Below, piece after piece: positions 10,270-24,720 of a stretch of DNA of 64,000 nt (positions within the stretch are counted from its first letter, which is position 1; each line of letters begins with the position of its first letter). A model generated the notes under the pieces. That model saw nothing but the letters and a program-made list of their open reading frames with translations, had not been told where the DNA came from and searched no databases. This DNA is from Parasponia andersonii (Eukaryota > Streptophyta > Magnoliopsida > Rosales > Cannabaceae). Both the position numbers and the translations under genes were made by a program. Where the stretch lies: assembly GCA_002914805.1 (NCBI GenBank), contig JXTB01000027.1:1578256-1642255 (forward strand), written 5' to 3'.

Positions 10270-12780
10270 AACTTAGGATCAACTCAAGTGGGTTTTTAAC
10301 TTTTTATCTTTTATGCTGCTAAAGGGCTGTTGCTTGTAGATTCAGGAAAGGAAAATTGTTTAAGCGTTTTCATGTCTTATACATGGCAGAATGATGTTAC
10401 AATGCTTAGCTAGAACAAAAGCCTCTTTTGCTCTTTCAGTGGTACTATAATTATTATATGCGTGCACTAACGAATCAAGCGTCTTATTTCGCCTTATATA
10501 TATCTAGCTTAATTACTTACTGGTCCCAACAATACTAATCTTTGTGGAGGTCATATTATCTTAAACTTACATTGTTAGTTTCTATTTTGCTCAAGTTGTG
10601 ACTTGATTTATGTGTATAATTGTCTTTCCTTTATCATACAAAAATTTGTAGTTTTTTGTTACAAACTACTCTTTTCATATTAAGACTTACTCGGTGTTGG
10701 TGAGAATGAATATTGTGATTGGTCTGACAAATATGTCAGATTTTTGTCACTTGTTAGTGTTAATTTCTGTTGTGTCAAATGGAATTATATAGGTAGATAT
10801 AGAATCATTAATTGAGCGTGATACAAATGAAATCATTATTGCTTAGCTAGTCTAATTCTCTAGACTATATTGAAAAGGCATATATGAAATTTGGTATATA
10901 TTTTGGGTACGTATAGTTACTCAAAAATCTAGCTTGATGAGGTGTATTGCATCGAGTCTTGAGCAAGTAACAGATTAATTAGTGAAAGAGAGCATTTCAT
11001 GTCTCAAGCAAACTACAAATGTAAACCATAGAGATGGGAAGGGTGTCGTCAAAGCAAATATATCGTCGATAAACACGCTTTTAAAAGGCCTGCCAATGTA
11101 AATCTACTATGTACAAATATCATACATATATGCCAAGTTACAAAAAATATCTAAAGTTGATTGTAACAAGAGCTACTAATTTTGTTCTCTAATTACGATT
11201 GCTTGAGGTTCACAAGGGTAAAACAAAATAAAGAAAAAAAAAAGGTCTGTATTGTAGAACTTAAAAAAAGAAAAAAGAAAAAAAAAACACTTGAATTTGC
11301 CTCTTCTTTTAAATCAGTTGGGGTAGGTCATATAAACTCGTAATAAAAAAATTTAAAGATTCAGCTTTTCTTAGATGGGCAATTTTGTCTTTTTATGAAA
11401 AGATCTCCATAAATTAGTCCTTAAATTTTTTTGGAGAACTATATTTGCACCCGACTTATGTATAGCTACCCCTTAATTTTTGTAAAATTTCGTTTGCCTC
11501 CTCTCTCTCATTTTTTTTTTTGGGCCTTAGATCCTAATCATTTATCTTTGGAAAGCCTAACTAAACTAGTACATATACCTCCTTCTTCTTCTTTTTTTTT
11601 TTTTTTTTTTCTTCCTCTTTTGAAATTGGAATTTGTCAAGTCTTCGTCAGAGACCACTTTAGTTTGTATTCTAACACAAATAAGGGCAACATTAAAAGAA
11701 ACAAAAGCCACGACTAATTCTTTTAGCGTGACAAAAAAAAAGGAAAAGAAAAATCAGCTACTTTTTCTTTTCCTTCTTAATTAGAATAAAAAAAAATTCT
11801 CCTAAAATGTAAAAGGAATAAGGATGAAATTAGTGAAAGAAAATATATAAAAGGACAAGTATATGGAAAAAAGGGGATATATATACATATACGTTTATAT
11901 ATAAGAATCTGTCTAAATCATTCAAAATCATGAAAAAAAGGAAAAAAAAATATTTGTTTCGATTACTTGATGCTTGAAGCACGATATGAGGGCTCTGCAA
12001 ATTGAGAGTTAAAGATCTAATTCCACATAGGCGTAAATTAATTGTCCTGTTTGGTCTTTTTTATAATAAAATTGTGTGCCTTTACACCATGTATATTTTT
12101 TTTTTAAAAGTGGGGCTTAACTAATGACCACCATTTACAATAAATTTAAAGAAAAATAATACACATATACTCTACCAAAGTTTGTACCCCTGATCCGCCA
12201 AACTCACACACACGTCACTCTTTAAAGTTTTATCAAATTGCTTTCATACATAATTTTACTATTAAAAGAGCTGCCTTCATGTATTTTTGGGTATAAATAA
12301 AAGGGCTGAATAGCAAGATTTTAGGCCCAAAACTCTAACTCGCTTTTTATAGTCAAAAGTCCCATGTAAAGACTCGTTGGAAGTCTATTAAAAATATTTT
12401 TATTGAATCATTTTTCTTAACTTTTCATGCTTACGAGAACAAAAAAATATGTATTATGATTTTTTTTCTCTGTAAATCTTCACCAATATCAATTTTTTCT
12501 TCTTCTTCAAGAGTGTTAGCACTGGAACTTCACTATTGTTGAATGGGGTGGACTTCAATCTATGAGTTCAACTATAAACACCAAACATCTGTAAATAAAG
12601 ATTAAAACTCCATTGAGAAGTTTTCAAATTCTATTGATAAACTTACATATCCGAAGATAAATCAACATCGATTGATCTTCACTTTTTTTTTTAATTAATT
12701 TGTGTTTTAGGTTTTCAATAGATTCATTTTTATTATTTGATTACTTTTAGGTGAATTACTTAGATTTAATCACTTTTAAG
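10270..12780. other. Intergenic upstream of the xylosidase gene, no gene seen
   Basis: AT-rich sequence with poly-T/poly-A runs (11511-11520, 11590-11610, 11271-11287 and others). The apparent frame at 11431-11784 is made of low-complexity Phe and Lys runs and is not a gene. Confidence 0.55.
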
Positions 12781-12789
12781 GTTATAGTT

Positions 12790-13165
12790 TTAGTAGATTC
12801 AATTGAAAATTTAAGGGTGTTTATATTTGGTTGATGAATTCCTATTTTAATTCATGATTGTGGTGAAAAATATGATGTTTGGTATATGCCAGATCTGATC
12901 TAACTCGTATAAAATTTGGTTCAAAATTTTTTATATGTAGTACATAGAAATTTGAATGCAGTTTATGACATTGGTGTTATGAGATTTTAGTTTTTAGTAT
13001 ATTTAATTGAAAATTTAGGAATTTTTATTTTTTGTTGAGGAATTCCTATTTTAGTTCATAATTATGGTAAAAATATGAGTTTTGATATATGTTAAATCTG
13101 ATCTAATTCAAATAAATTTGATTCATAGTTTTTTATAAGTAGCACATAGAATTTAAACGAGTTCA
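12790..13165. repeat. Degenerate direct duplication, period about 204 bp
   Basis: The segment from about 12796 to 12965 and the one from about 13000 to 13165 align along their length. Shared blocks in order are AATTGAAAATTTA, GAATTCCTATTTTA, TTCAT(G/A)ATT(G/A)TGGT, ATCTGATCTAA and GTA(G/A)(T/C)ACATAGAA. The copies differ at many positions, so the duplication is old. No coding content. Confidence 0.65.
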
Positions 13166-14595
13166 TGAATTTTTGTTTTAGTATATATTCATAATTTGAG
13201 AGAATCTAGTGGAGATTTGAATGTGAGAGAATTTTGGGTTGGATTCAATTTCTATTTGGTTCATAAACTTGTGTCCTTGGTGCATGAAATTATGTACTTA
13301 GTTCATAAAATAGTCAATGCAGTTCATGGTTTTATATCATTAGTTCATAAAATTGTGTTTCAAATATGAGAATATATCTCATACAAATTAGTTCTTGGCA
13401 CATTGTATTCCTAACTTTAAGTCTTTAGTTCATATATTTTAGTCTTTGGTTCAAATTCATAACTTATTTGGTTCATAAAATTTTATCTCTTGTTCATAAA
13501 GTTATCAGTGTGATTTATAAGTTTGTATCTTTGGTTCATAAAATTATACTTCAGATATAAGAATATATCTTCTTAAAAATTTTCTATTTGGTATATAAAA
13601 TTAGGTGTATAGTTCTATTTGGGTTTTTTGCTGATCTTATTCTGTTTAGTTCATAAATTTATGTTTTTAGTTTATGAATTTATAAGTGTGGTTCATTATG
13701 TTATAGTCATACTTTATATCTAGTATGTACCCCTTACTTAATTCATTCAGTTCCTAAATTTATCTATATGGTTCATAAATTTATCAACTTATGTTTATTT
13801 TTTGTTCAAAATCTGTCTAATTTGTGTTTAATTAATAAGTTTATATTTTTAGTTTATAACCTTGTGTATTTATTTGATACTTTATTATGATATATGTTAA
13901 TTTAAACATGGTATATGATTTCTAATTCCTGTTACATGACTTGTAAAATTTGATAGCTTCTCTCGCGAAAATAGAATTGATCGTGAAATATTTGTGATCA
14001 AAAGAGCAGCGACATTAATGATGAATGTCATCATAAAAGAAATAACATAAGACAAAATTGTATTCTATTGGCAAAAAATAGTCATAGAACTCTATCACTG
14101 GGATAAAGACAGGATGAGAATGGGATACAGAAACACAAAATGAATGTGATATGGAGGTGCACTCTTATTTTGGTTTAGCAAAAATAATATAGTTTTTTTT
14201 AGTTTGACAAGGATTATTGTATTGAATACTTTTAATTGTGAAGGTATTCAACATTATACAATTTTCTCGTTGGTTTATATGTTTTATGTAATGCAATTTG
14301 ATATAAATCTAAATTATTACTTACTTATTTCTGGTAATTCATTTTGTGAGGTACTCTTAAATAATTGTTTTAAAAAAGTTGAAATTGTTTAGGAATGATA
14401 ATATACATTGAAAAAAATTCTCTCTTTATAGTATATAATCTTTTGAACTAGGTATATGAGATTTTATTCATAGCTTATTCTAATATGAAATAGGTATATA
14501 ACTTTTAATATTCTGATAGGATATACGAACCAGTGCACTATACTCAAATACCATAACCTAACTAAGAGATAATATATAAATTTATCATTTCGAAC

Positions 14596-14598
<3 letters not shown>

Positions 14599-14642
<44 letters not shown>
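14599..14642. repeat. (AT)22 microsatellite
   Basis: Twenty-two uninterrupted AT units. Confidence 0.95.
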
Positions 14643-14649
<7 letters not shown>

Positions 14650-16113
14650 CAATCACTCAACTCCAAAAATTATCCATAATATTTTTTTTTTTTACTTCTT
14701 CATAAGAGTTCACCAATAATATATGTAATCAAACATAATCTAGTATATATATTATACACGATAATAATTTTTTTGATTCTACCAACAAAAAATAAATTCA
14801 ATAATATATCAAGGAATCTGGTGTATAGCCTTATATACCATGACAAAATTCAATATACTAAAACCAAAAATTCATGTACCTCAAAGTATAAAAACTTAGA
14901 AATAAGATAACAATATCAAATATTTAAAATAATAAATTTAGTATACAACCACATATACCAAGATAAAATATCTATATACAAAGACCAAAAATTTATATAC
15001 CCAGATATAAAAAAATAAAAAAAAACCCCATTCATTTCAAAATAAAACAGACTATAAACTCAATACAAAAAAAAAAAAGTAATGATACTTATGTCTCATA
15101 AACTGATATTATAGGCCTACAATAGCGCCATCCTATAATGGAAACTTCAAATGCCATAAAAAGTACTTCAAATTCTATTTTCATCAACTTCATAATCAGT
15201 ATAAAAACCTATATGAAGAAACTAAAAAACAAACATTAATAAAAAAAAATTAATATCACATCTACTAGTTTAGGAAGTATATACATACATATACCAAGTT
15301 GTACTACAAAAAAAACAAGAACAGAATAACAATATACCTGAGTTCAAAATCTTGATCAACAATAACAAAATAATTAATATGTTAATCAATAATAACCACA
15401 TAATATATACTATCATAAAAAAATAAATAATGATACCAAGACCAAGAATATATAAACTAAATAAGAGTACAGGACATCGAAGATCAATAACAACAAAAAA
15501 AGCATATGACAATACAAAAATCACATATACCAAGACAAAAAATATATAAACCAAACAAGAAATACAGAATATATTCAATAACAAAAACTAGTGAATAGTA
15601 TTACCATATATCACAAAACGGATCACATATATTACTATAAATATCACATATACCATGACCAAAAATTAATGAACCATTGCCAATTATAAAAACTAATTTC
15701 AAAACACATAACAAAATATAAAAAAGCTATTAAGACCTAACAAAAAACAATGTTATACTTAAATTAAAATTAGTTATAATATGAACTTTCAATATAAATG
15801 AAAATCCCTAAATCCAATATACAATACAATGAAATCAAAATCAAGATAATATTATATACCAAAATAAAATCAAAATAAAAAATATTAGAGATTTGACCAA
15901 AACAAATATACAAATCGCCAAAAATAACAGAGATATGAGAAGATGAACAAAACGATTTCAAAGAAAACGATAATGAATCAAATAATGCTAAAGAAAAAGA
16001 ATAATAGAGATATACACCGGAAAATATACGAATCTGCCATAGATCCAAAAAAAACTATGGATATTGAAGAGAAAAATCAATAAAGGAATGAGAGAGATTA
16101 AGGAAAAGAAGAA

Positions 16114-16116
<3 letters not shown>

Positions 16117-16168
<52 letters not shown>
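16117..16168. repeat. (AG)26 microsatellite
   Basis: Twenty-six uninterrupted AG units inside a purine-rich tract. Confidence 0.95.
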
Positions 16169-16177
<9 letters not shown>

Positions 16178-16619
16178 TTACAGGAAATAAAAAAGACAAA
16201 CAAAAAAAATGAATTATTTTATTAAGGGAAAAAATGAAAAAGTATAAATTAATTCGCTTGTGGTTTTTAAATAAGGGAAATATAACTACAAATTTTAAAT
16301 TTTGAACACATACTTAACCAGTTTTAAAAATATGGACATATACCATATTTTCTCGAAATAAAATCCCCTAAATTTATTTATTAACAAGCTTTTTCAATAA
16401 ATCTAGGCCCATAATCTAAAAATTGAAAAATTCCACACGAGCTAAAATTTCTGAGATATTCCATATTTTATTTATAAAAATACCATTCTTTAATAATATT
16501 TAGAAAAATACTATTTTTTTAAAATGGTACATTTTAGAAGTACTCAAGATAACCAATCAAATCACTTGGAGTAATCAAGAGTTACTTAACAACACTAGTC
16601 CAATTATACTGTATAATCT

Positions 16620-19600
16620 CATCAAAGCTATTTTCGCCATCCTGGTCTCAATGATTTAGGTGTTGTGTCATGCAGTTTGCATAATTAGACTATTGATCAT
16701 ATATTTGGTATGGTATTATATGAGTCTGTCTCATTTGTGTCTCAACTTGTCTAATAAAGATATCACCTTTAAATTTGACTTTTTTAGTAAATTTGACTTT
16801 GTTTATTTCATCAATGTAACAGATTATTTTGTCATGACACCTTTAGATCTGATATTATTTGTGTTATCAGTATGACTGATTGTTTAGATAAGATAAAACC
16901 TTTAGTTTTACAATATAAATATCAGTATTGAGTTTGTCTCCTCAAAACTTCAATTTGTTTGACAAGATGATTCTTTTAGCTTTTATCCTTATGTGTAATA
17001 ATCGTTTTTATTATCTTGTACTTTCTTATATATAGGAGGCTTTGTCCCTGATGAAACTACGTCATTTGAGTATTATTTTGAGAGATATTTTAATAGGCTC
17101 ACTTGCTTTGACAATGTAACCCTCTAGAAATCCCTAGACTCACAGCCTTAGTAGAATTATAATTAATAAAATTAGTGTCGAATTTTAATAAGTTTATATT
17201 CATAAATCCTTAAAATTATATATATAGTATTAGTTTAATGTTAAATTTTATTATGTGAGAAAACTATAGTTATTCCTTGTTTTAACTTAGAAATTCTAAG
17301 TTAGTTTTTCTTAATAATAAATTAATTCTACAAAGATTACATTATGTATATCAATATAACCTAGTTAAGAATGTTACATATTTATGTCATATTAAAAATT
17401 GTTATATTTTATAACATAAAGTTAATGGTTACACCAAAATAGTACCATACCATAATTTGAATAGCTAGGATTCAAGTATACAAAGAATTAAGTAGACAAA
17501 TTAATCTAAGGGTGGAACATAAGTCGTAGAAAAAGATGAATAGTGAAATTTTATCTTAAGGAGGTAATAACTTTAAATTAGTGGAATAGAAAAGGAAAGA
17601 GATAAAGTTAGTGGGTACTTCTAAAAAAGGAAAATATAGACAAAACTAATTGATAGCTTTTGTCTCTAAATAATTCAAAAGGTTGAAAAAAGAAAATGAT
17701 AATAGAAATATTCTTTGGAAATTAGTGGCCATAATTCAAAGTGGAAGACATAGACAAAATTGATTAGTAGTGTTTGTCCCCAAAATAATTCAAAAAGTAT
17801 GAAAAAGATTAATATAGTGGAGACTTTTTTTAGGAGCTAGTGGCATTAGATTCCAAGTAATTGAAAAAAAAAAAAGAAAGATTGGAGACAAAAGTATTGG
17901 ATGAGTGAAAATAAAGTAAAAGATAAGATAATAGAGTAATAAAAGAAGATATATTGATAAAATTAGTAATAATAATGCTTGGATTATTAGATAGAATGTG
18001 AAAATGTGTATTATTAGATATCTCCTATGGATGGCCTATAAATAGATCATTCATTTGATAATTGCAAATCCATACTTAACCTTCTAATTCCTTAGCCAAA
18101 ACTATCTTCAAAAATCCAATTATCATTTTCTGAAAAAAAAAAACTCTTTCTACCTCACTTTCTTTCAAAATCCACAAGAGTTATAATATTTTACTCATCG
18201 ACTCTAGAAATTAAGAATTATAATTAAGAGAAGAGAGTACCTAGTTTTGTGGTGGAGATGTAAGAAAGAAGATTTAAGCTTGGAAGGTAAATATTCCATC
18301 ACCCTGCTTGTTATGTGTTTAAATAGATTCTATAAAAGAATAAATGGATAATAACATATTTGATCTACTTTAGATATTATATAATTTATATTACATTTAG
18401 ACTTATTTTGTTGATTTCTTAAGGCTCTAAATATGAATACTTCATAATAATAATAATAGTAAAATCAAAATGACTAAACACAAAAGTAGAAGATTTTTAA
18501 ATATAAGACCCTAAAATTAAATATGTATGAAAATGAATTAAGCTTAATGATTTAGACTTAGATCCTAAAAAATATATTTTTACTCATTAAAAATGCTTTC
18601 CAAAAATTAAAGATGTTTGCTCAAAAGTTGAAAGGACTAAAATGCAAAATTTTTGAGTATTTGGGTCAAAAGTGTAATTTTGATAAAATATGGGTTGAAT
18701 ATATGAGAAAGTTATTTTAGGCAGTTTTAAGACTATAGTAAAGTGTAAAAGTAAATAAAGAAAAAATCTCTAACAAAAAGATAAGGTATAACTCAATATT
18801 TACCATTGGAGAGCATAAATGTTAGAAATTTTAAAATTATGGGCAAAAATATAAATTATAAAACTTGAAATTTTGGATTAGAAATTTGGTATAAAAATAA
18901 ATTAAAAAAATTTATTTTAGATCTCTAATTGGGATGAGAAAAATTTTACTTAAATTTAAGATATGAAATCAATTATAGGAAATAAATAATGTATGCCTCT
19001 AATTATATTTAGCCTAAGTTTAGTTATAGGCCTAAAAAGTGGGATTTATGCTTAATAATATTTAGCCTAAGGATGATTTTAGATTTTAAATCTGTGTAGC
19101 CATTAGTGTGTTTGACTCACTTATCATATTATGACCCTTAATTTCGAATAAAGAAATTAATCAAGAATAATTCAAAGTATTTGATGAAAAGAAATATAAC
19201 TAATTGATTTAGGATAATATTAATCAAATCAACAACCAAATTATTAATAGATTAAAAAGATCACTATGATAAAAGTTAAGAAGAATTAAATCTCATCCAT
19301 CTAAGTTGAAAGTATAAATTAATCAATGAATATAACATGACATTGTTTCTCAAATGTGGAGTTTTATGTTTGATCAAGACTAAGTCTTAGTTATTTTAAG
19401 TCCACTAAGTAATTAGAAGTTTCTTAAAAAAGTATAAGTCCACTTTAAATTACTCTAAAAAATAGAGTATGTATACATCAGGGCAAAACATCGACCTAGA
19501 CGTACTTAATTAACGAGTAGAATTAGGACAATCATATTACGAGGTAAGTATAATTTCACCTACAGCATGGATGGTTTGAAAATGTTTTACTTATGCAATA

Positions 19601-21350
19601 TGATATGTTTGAAATTATTTCATGTGTTAACTTGTCTTTATTTTATTATTGTATGACCTATGTATAATGTATGCATATAAAGATACATTTCCTATGCTAT
19701 AAAAATGATGTATGCTTATTTCACATTGTTATCATACTTCAGCATACTTTAACAAAAGAAATATTATATAAGTTTAGGTTTATTGTTGAAGCGTACCTTC
19801 TTATGTTAAGAAAGGACTAAATAAGATAAATAATTTAAAGGTGTCGTACCAACTTCTATTAAGTGAGGATATCCGAGGGAAAATAAGACCGATCTCCCAT
19901 AAGCGAGGATTCCCGAAGAAAAATATGTTAAAAATATGACCGTAGGTGTTTTTGGTTGGATCACTCTCTTGGTTCCCCATTCGGTAATATACACTCGGTA
20001 CGTACACTAGGGCCTATAAGAAAGATAAAAGACTTTGTGATAAAGAATGAGATAAAATCATGATACATTATCTTATAATAAAGCATAAAGTAATGATTTT
20101 ATAAAATAGCATAATCGGACTTTCATAAAAGATTATTTATTTATAAGTAAAATATTTTGTGAGAATTACATTGCACTTACTGAGCGAAAGCTCACGTTTT
20201 ATGAGTATCTATACTATAGGTACCAAAGGAAAGAAACTTTTGATTTGATTAATGAGTAAGCTGGAATCAAAGCAGGGATGAATGTGAGACACAGACAATG
20301 GAATACCGTCATTAAAATCATTTCCGCATATGTTCTTATTATGAGACAAATGATTTCAATTATATAAGCTTGATGCTGTTTGAAAACATATTTACAACTT
20401 GGCATTTTATTTCGTAATGTATGGTTTTATTAAATTGAACTTGAAAATATATTTCAATTGAATAAAATTTAAAGAAATGTTTTCTAAAAGATATAAAAGA
20501 GAAAGTGTTTTGATTTAAATGAATGCAAAATATAAGGGATTCTCTCAAAAAGACCTAAACTGTCTAAGGAGAGCTTGAGATTTAAGTGGTCTGTATGTGA
20601 CCTCTTTCCTCACCTGAAAGTTTTTTATTGTTATGCATTATTTAAATCACCCTAATAAAAAGTTTATAAAAAAATTTAAATAAAGGTTACTTAACCATCT
20701 AGAAGTATTTCACTTGTTTTTAAAATTAAAGTAAATAGTTAGTTATGAATATAAATCTCTTAAAAATAAATAAAAGTATAAAAAAAAAATTGTCATGAAT
20801 TTTCAACATCTAAATTTCTATTTTTAAATAAGTAAGTTAAGAATGTAAGTAGCTAACAATCTGAAAAGTTAGGTCGTTATAGATAACAAGTTTAATTTTC
20901 TTAGAGTTTTGTGTTGTTTTGCTCTAAGTCTACAGAGTCAACCATTAATTACGGTGATTGTTAGTGCTCGATGGTGATTTGAACAGAAGAGGGATCTTTG
21001 TGTTTGTGCTGGAGCTAGGAAGCTCAGGATAAATAAGGCATGAAGGGAGTTCAGCGACCATTTCACTTGTAAGAGCTCGTGTTTGACTAGGCACGAGAGA
21101 GATCTTGTGTGTCGGAGCTAAGAAGCTCAAGAGTAGCATTGAAAGAAGTTCAATAATAGGTTGAAGACGAAACAACCAGAAAAAATTTCTAGAATATATT
21201 GTATAAGAACTGTATTTGTACTTCTCTCATATTTTTAGTAGATTATTATATATTAGACTACGTTCTATAGATATAGATACAACTTGATTCTATTGACCTA
21301 CGATAAAATTTGTGTATTTGTGTATTTATGTTTTTATTTTTGTTTTAAGT
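16620..21350 (+). mobile_element. SIRE-like copia LTR remnant, split by a gypsy solo LTR
   Basis: The left part (about 16620-17114) resembles the copia LTR near 35690-36050: GTTTGTCTCxTCAA, a TGACAAGATGA-like block and GGAGGCTTTGTCCCTGATG. The right part (about 20882-21350) resembles 36060-36400, with TCTTAGAGTTT, the GATTTGAACAGAAGAGGGAT segment, a GGAGCTnnGAAGCTC repeat and TTCTAGAATATATTGTATAAG. The 17115-20881 solo LTR interrupts it. Outer boundaries are approximate because the copy is diverged; no internal coding sequence remains beside it. Confidence 0.5.
17115..20881 (+). mobile_element. Solo LTR of a Tekay/Del-like gypsy chromovirus, 3767 bp
   Basis: Starts TGTAACCCTCTAGAAATCCC and ends GGTCGTTATA. 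It is collinear with the complete LTR at 30441-34206 (3766 bp), sharing a CATCGACTCTAGAAATTAAG block, the AATCAACAACCAAATTATTA-type block and the run-up to the terminal GAAAAGT motif. Flanking pentamers are GACAA (17110-17114) and GATAA (20882-20886), a target duplication with one change. No internal domain or second LTR is attached, so it is a product of LTR-LTR recombination. The terminal CA has mutated to TA. Confidence 0.85.
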
Positions 21351-21359
21351 ACTGTAATT

Positions 21360-22498
21360 TTGGTATCGTGATTTAACCGACGAATAACCCAACTTAACAC
21401 TAGATATAAAGAAAAGGAAGATATATCCTTCCAAATTGAATCAAAGGATATATATATATATGTACGTGAAAGTGTAATACTTTGAGGCTAGCTGATCAGG
21501 CCTTAGAGTAAGTAGCGGTGGTGCACGGGGGTGACTGAGTGAGTCTGTGGTATAGGTTCTACTTCCACATGCATGTGTTTTATTTAATTTTCACCGGTTA
21601 TTATAAAATATATTTATCTGGGCCAAACTCTAATAGTAACTTTAATATATACTTATCAATAGTTTTGAAAGTTTTGACCATTTGATTTAGATTTAACAGT
21701 TATGATTTAGCGATTAATTAACAAAAATATTGGAGTATCTATTATTTATTTTACATATCGGTAGTTATTTTTGTATAGTTTAATTGATTTTCTCTAGTTT
21801 AGCACTGTTAAAGTACAATTACACTTTGTTTTTTTCTAGGGAACACTGTAATTAATTGCTTTTATTTCAAAGGAAAAAAAAACATTCCTTAATATATATG
21901 ATTCATCTTTTACTTCTGTCCTGCAGCCTTGTTCTCTCTCTTTTTCCGAATAATTTATTAATTTTTTAAAAATTATTCCTTTCAATCGCACCTAAAAGTA
22001 TTAAAAGTACTTCAGAAACAAAGTAATTAAAATAATAGAAGACTATTTTTAAGATGATTTATTCTAAAATCAATGAGTGATGTACATATGTTTTTATATG
22101 AATGAATGTCAAGCAAAGTAATACAATTAGCAAAGAAGCAGTAACATGTGTAGTATAAATAATAATATTATTTGAAATTCACTTTGCAGTGAGAGTCATG
22201 GATGTGATTGAAAAAATCTAATCGTTTGAAAATAGGTCAATGATATTAACAGTTCCTTAATTATATCAATAGTACTAATTTATCTCATAAAATTTTAATT
22301 TATATAGTAATAATTCATGAATTATGTAATTATTATAATAATAATTTTTCTATCATAAACTGTTAAATATTTGATGAAATAAGTCATTATAAAATACACT
22401 GTCTGATAATTGTAATCAAGAATGAGCTTATGAATTTTTAACGTAATACAGTAGACTATCAAGACTTATACACATGAACGATAATTTTTTTAACAAAT
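21360..22498. other. Unclassified AT-rich spacer between LTR copies
   Basis: Sequence between the copia LTR remnant and the truncated 5' LTR of the next gypsy element. I see no coding frame, no RNA gene and no clear element ends here. Confidence 0.45.
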
Positions 22499-24592
22499 GT
22501 AAGAAAGAAGATTTAAGCTTGAAAGGTAAATATTCCATCACTTTGCTTGTTATGTATTTAAATAGATTCTATAAAAGAATAAATGAGTAATAATATATTT
22601 GATCTATTTTAAACATTATATAATTTATATAACGTTTAGACTTATTTTGTTGATTTCTACTTCATAATAATAATAATGGTAAAATCAAAATAACTAAACA
22701 CAAAAGTGAAAAATTTTTAAGTGTAAGACCCTAAAATAAAATATGTATGAAAATGAATCAAGCTTAGTGATTTAGATTTAGATCCTTAAGAATAGATTTT
22801 TACTCATTAAAAATATTTTCCAAAAATTAAAGATGTTTGCTTAAAAGTTGAAAGGACTAAAATGTAAAAACTTTGAGCATTTGGGACAAAAGTATAATTT
22901 TGACAAAATATAGGTCGAATATGTGAGAAAGTTATTCTAGACAGTTGTAAGGCTATATTTAAGTGTGAAAGTAAATAAAGGAAGATTCTTTAACAAGCTT
23001 AAGTTTAGTTATGGGCCTAAAAAGTATGATCTATGCCTAATAATATTTAGTCCAAGTATGATTTTAGATTTTAAATATGTGTAGCCATTAGTGTGTTTGA
23101 TTCACTTATCATATTATGACCCTTAATTACGAATAAAGAAATTAATCAAGAATAATTCAAAGTATTTGATGAAAAGAAATATAATTAAAGAAACTCAACT
23201 GATTTAGAATGATATTAATCAAATTAACAACCAAATTATTAATAGATTAAAAAGATCACCATGATAAATACTAAGGAGAATTAAATCTCATTCATCTAAG
23301 TTGAAAGTATAAATTAATCAATGAATATAACATGATATTATTTGTCAAATGTGAAGTTTTATATTTGTATACTTATAAAAATACATTTCTTATGTTATAA
23401 AAATGAAGTATGCTTAATTTACAATGTTATCATATAAAAATACTTCTGCATATTTTAACAAAGGAAATACTATGATAGTGAAATATGAGTTTGAGTTTAT
23501 TGTTGAAGCGTACTTACTCATATTAAGAAAAGACTAAATATATAAAGAATTTAAAGATGTTGTACCAACCTCTACTACGTGAGGATATCCGAGTGAAAAT
23601 AAGACTGACCTCCTATAAGCGAGGATTCACGAGAAAAAGTATATTAAGATTATGACCATGGATGTTTTCAGTTGGGTTGCTCTCCTGGTTTCCTATTTGG
23701 TAGTGCACACTCGGCATATACACCAGGGTCCATAAGAAAGATAAAAGACTTTGTGATAAAGAATGAGATAAAATCATGATACAATATCTTATGATAAGGC
23801 ATAAGGGAATGATTTCATAAAATAGCATAATCGGATTTTCATAAAAGATTGTTTGTTTATAAGTAAAATATTTTGTAAGAATTATATTGTACTTGCTGAG
23901 CAAAAACTCACATTTTATAAGTATTCATGCTATAGATACCACAGGAAAGAAACCTCTGATTTGATTGAAAGGTTAGCTGGAATCGAGGCGGGGATGAATG
24001 CAAGGAACGGGCAATGAAATACCGTCATGAAAATTACTTTTGCATATGTTCTTATTATGAGACAAATGATTTCAATTATATAAGTATGATGTTGTTTGAA
24101 AATATACTTATAACTTGGCATTTTATTTCATAATGCATAGTTTTATAAAATTGAACCTGAAAATATATTTCAATTGAATAGAATTTAAACAAATGTTTTT
24201 CAATAATTTAAAAAAGAAAATATTTTGATTTAAATAAATGCAAAACACAAGAGGTTCTGTCAAAAAGACCTAAATTGTCTAAGGAGAGCTTGGACTTAAG
24301 TAGTCCGTGTGTCACCCTTCTCCTCACCTGGGAGCCCTTTATGGTTATGCATTATTTAAATCATCCTAATAAAAAGTTTATAAACAAATTTAAATAAAGA
24401 TTTCTTAACTATCGAGAAGTATTTTACTTGTTTTTAAAATTTAAATAAATAGTTAGTTATGAATATAAATATCTTAAAAAGAAATAAAAATATAAAAAAA
24501 TTGTCATGAATTTTCAGCGTCTAAATTTATCTTTTTAAATAAGTAAGTTAAGAATGTAAATAGTTAACAGTCCGAAAAGTCGAGTCGTTATA
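22499..24592 (+). repeat. Truncated, internally deleted 5' LTR of the Tekay-like element
   Basis: Starts inside the LTR at the point matching about 18263 of the solo copy and ends GTCGAGTCGTTATA. It lacks two internal segments present in the other copies: one of about 240 bp near 22995 and one near 23367, where the TGATCAAGACT block is missing. Confidence 0.82.
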
Positions 24593-24720
24593 GTTGGTGT
24601 CAGAGCGAGTATCCTGCCATCCTACCTTGCATTCTTCTACAATGTTTCAGACCACTCAAATAAGTAGAATTTTTGCTTAATATATTATTTAACCTTAAGA
24701 ACATATTATATGTAGTAATG

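Larger units (their letters stand above)
13166..16600. other. Very AT-rich gene-free stretch with degenerate short repeats
   Basis: From 13250 to 13960 the motif GGTTCATAAATTT and variants recur every 25-60 bp. From about 14770 to 15700 motifs in the other sense recur (CATATACCAAGACAAAAA, ACCAAAAATTTATATAC). The two tracts look like opposite strands of related low-complexity sequence. None of the short reading frames has a recognisable domain. It may be a decayed transposon, but I found no ends or target duplication. Confidence 0.5.

Noticed and set aside
11431-11784. 117-codon plus-strand frame
   Set aside because: Built on poly-T and poly-A tracts (Phe and Lys runs), with no domain and no codon bias.
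13166-16600. CRISPR-like or satellite array
   Set aside because: The repeated words vary in length and spacing and the context is a plant nuclear genome; degenerate low-complexity sequence explains them.
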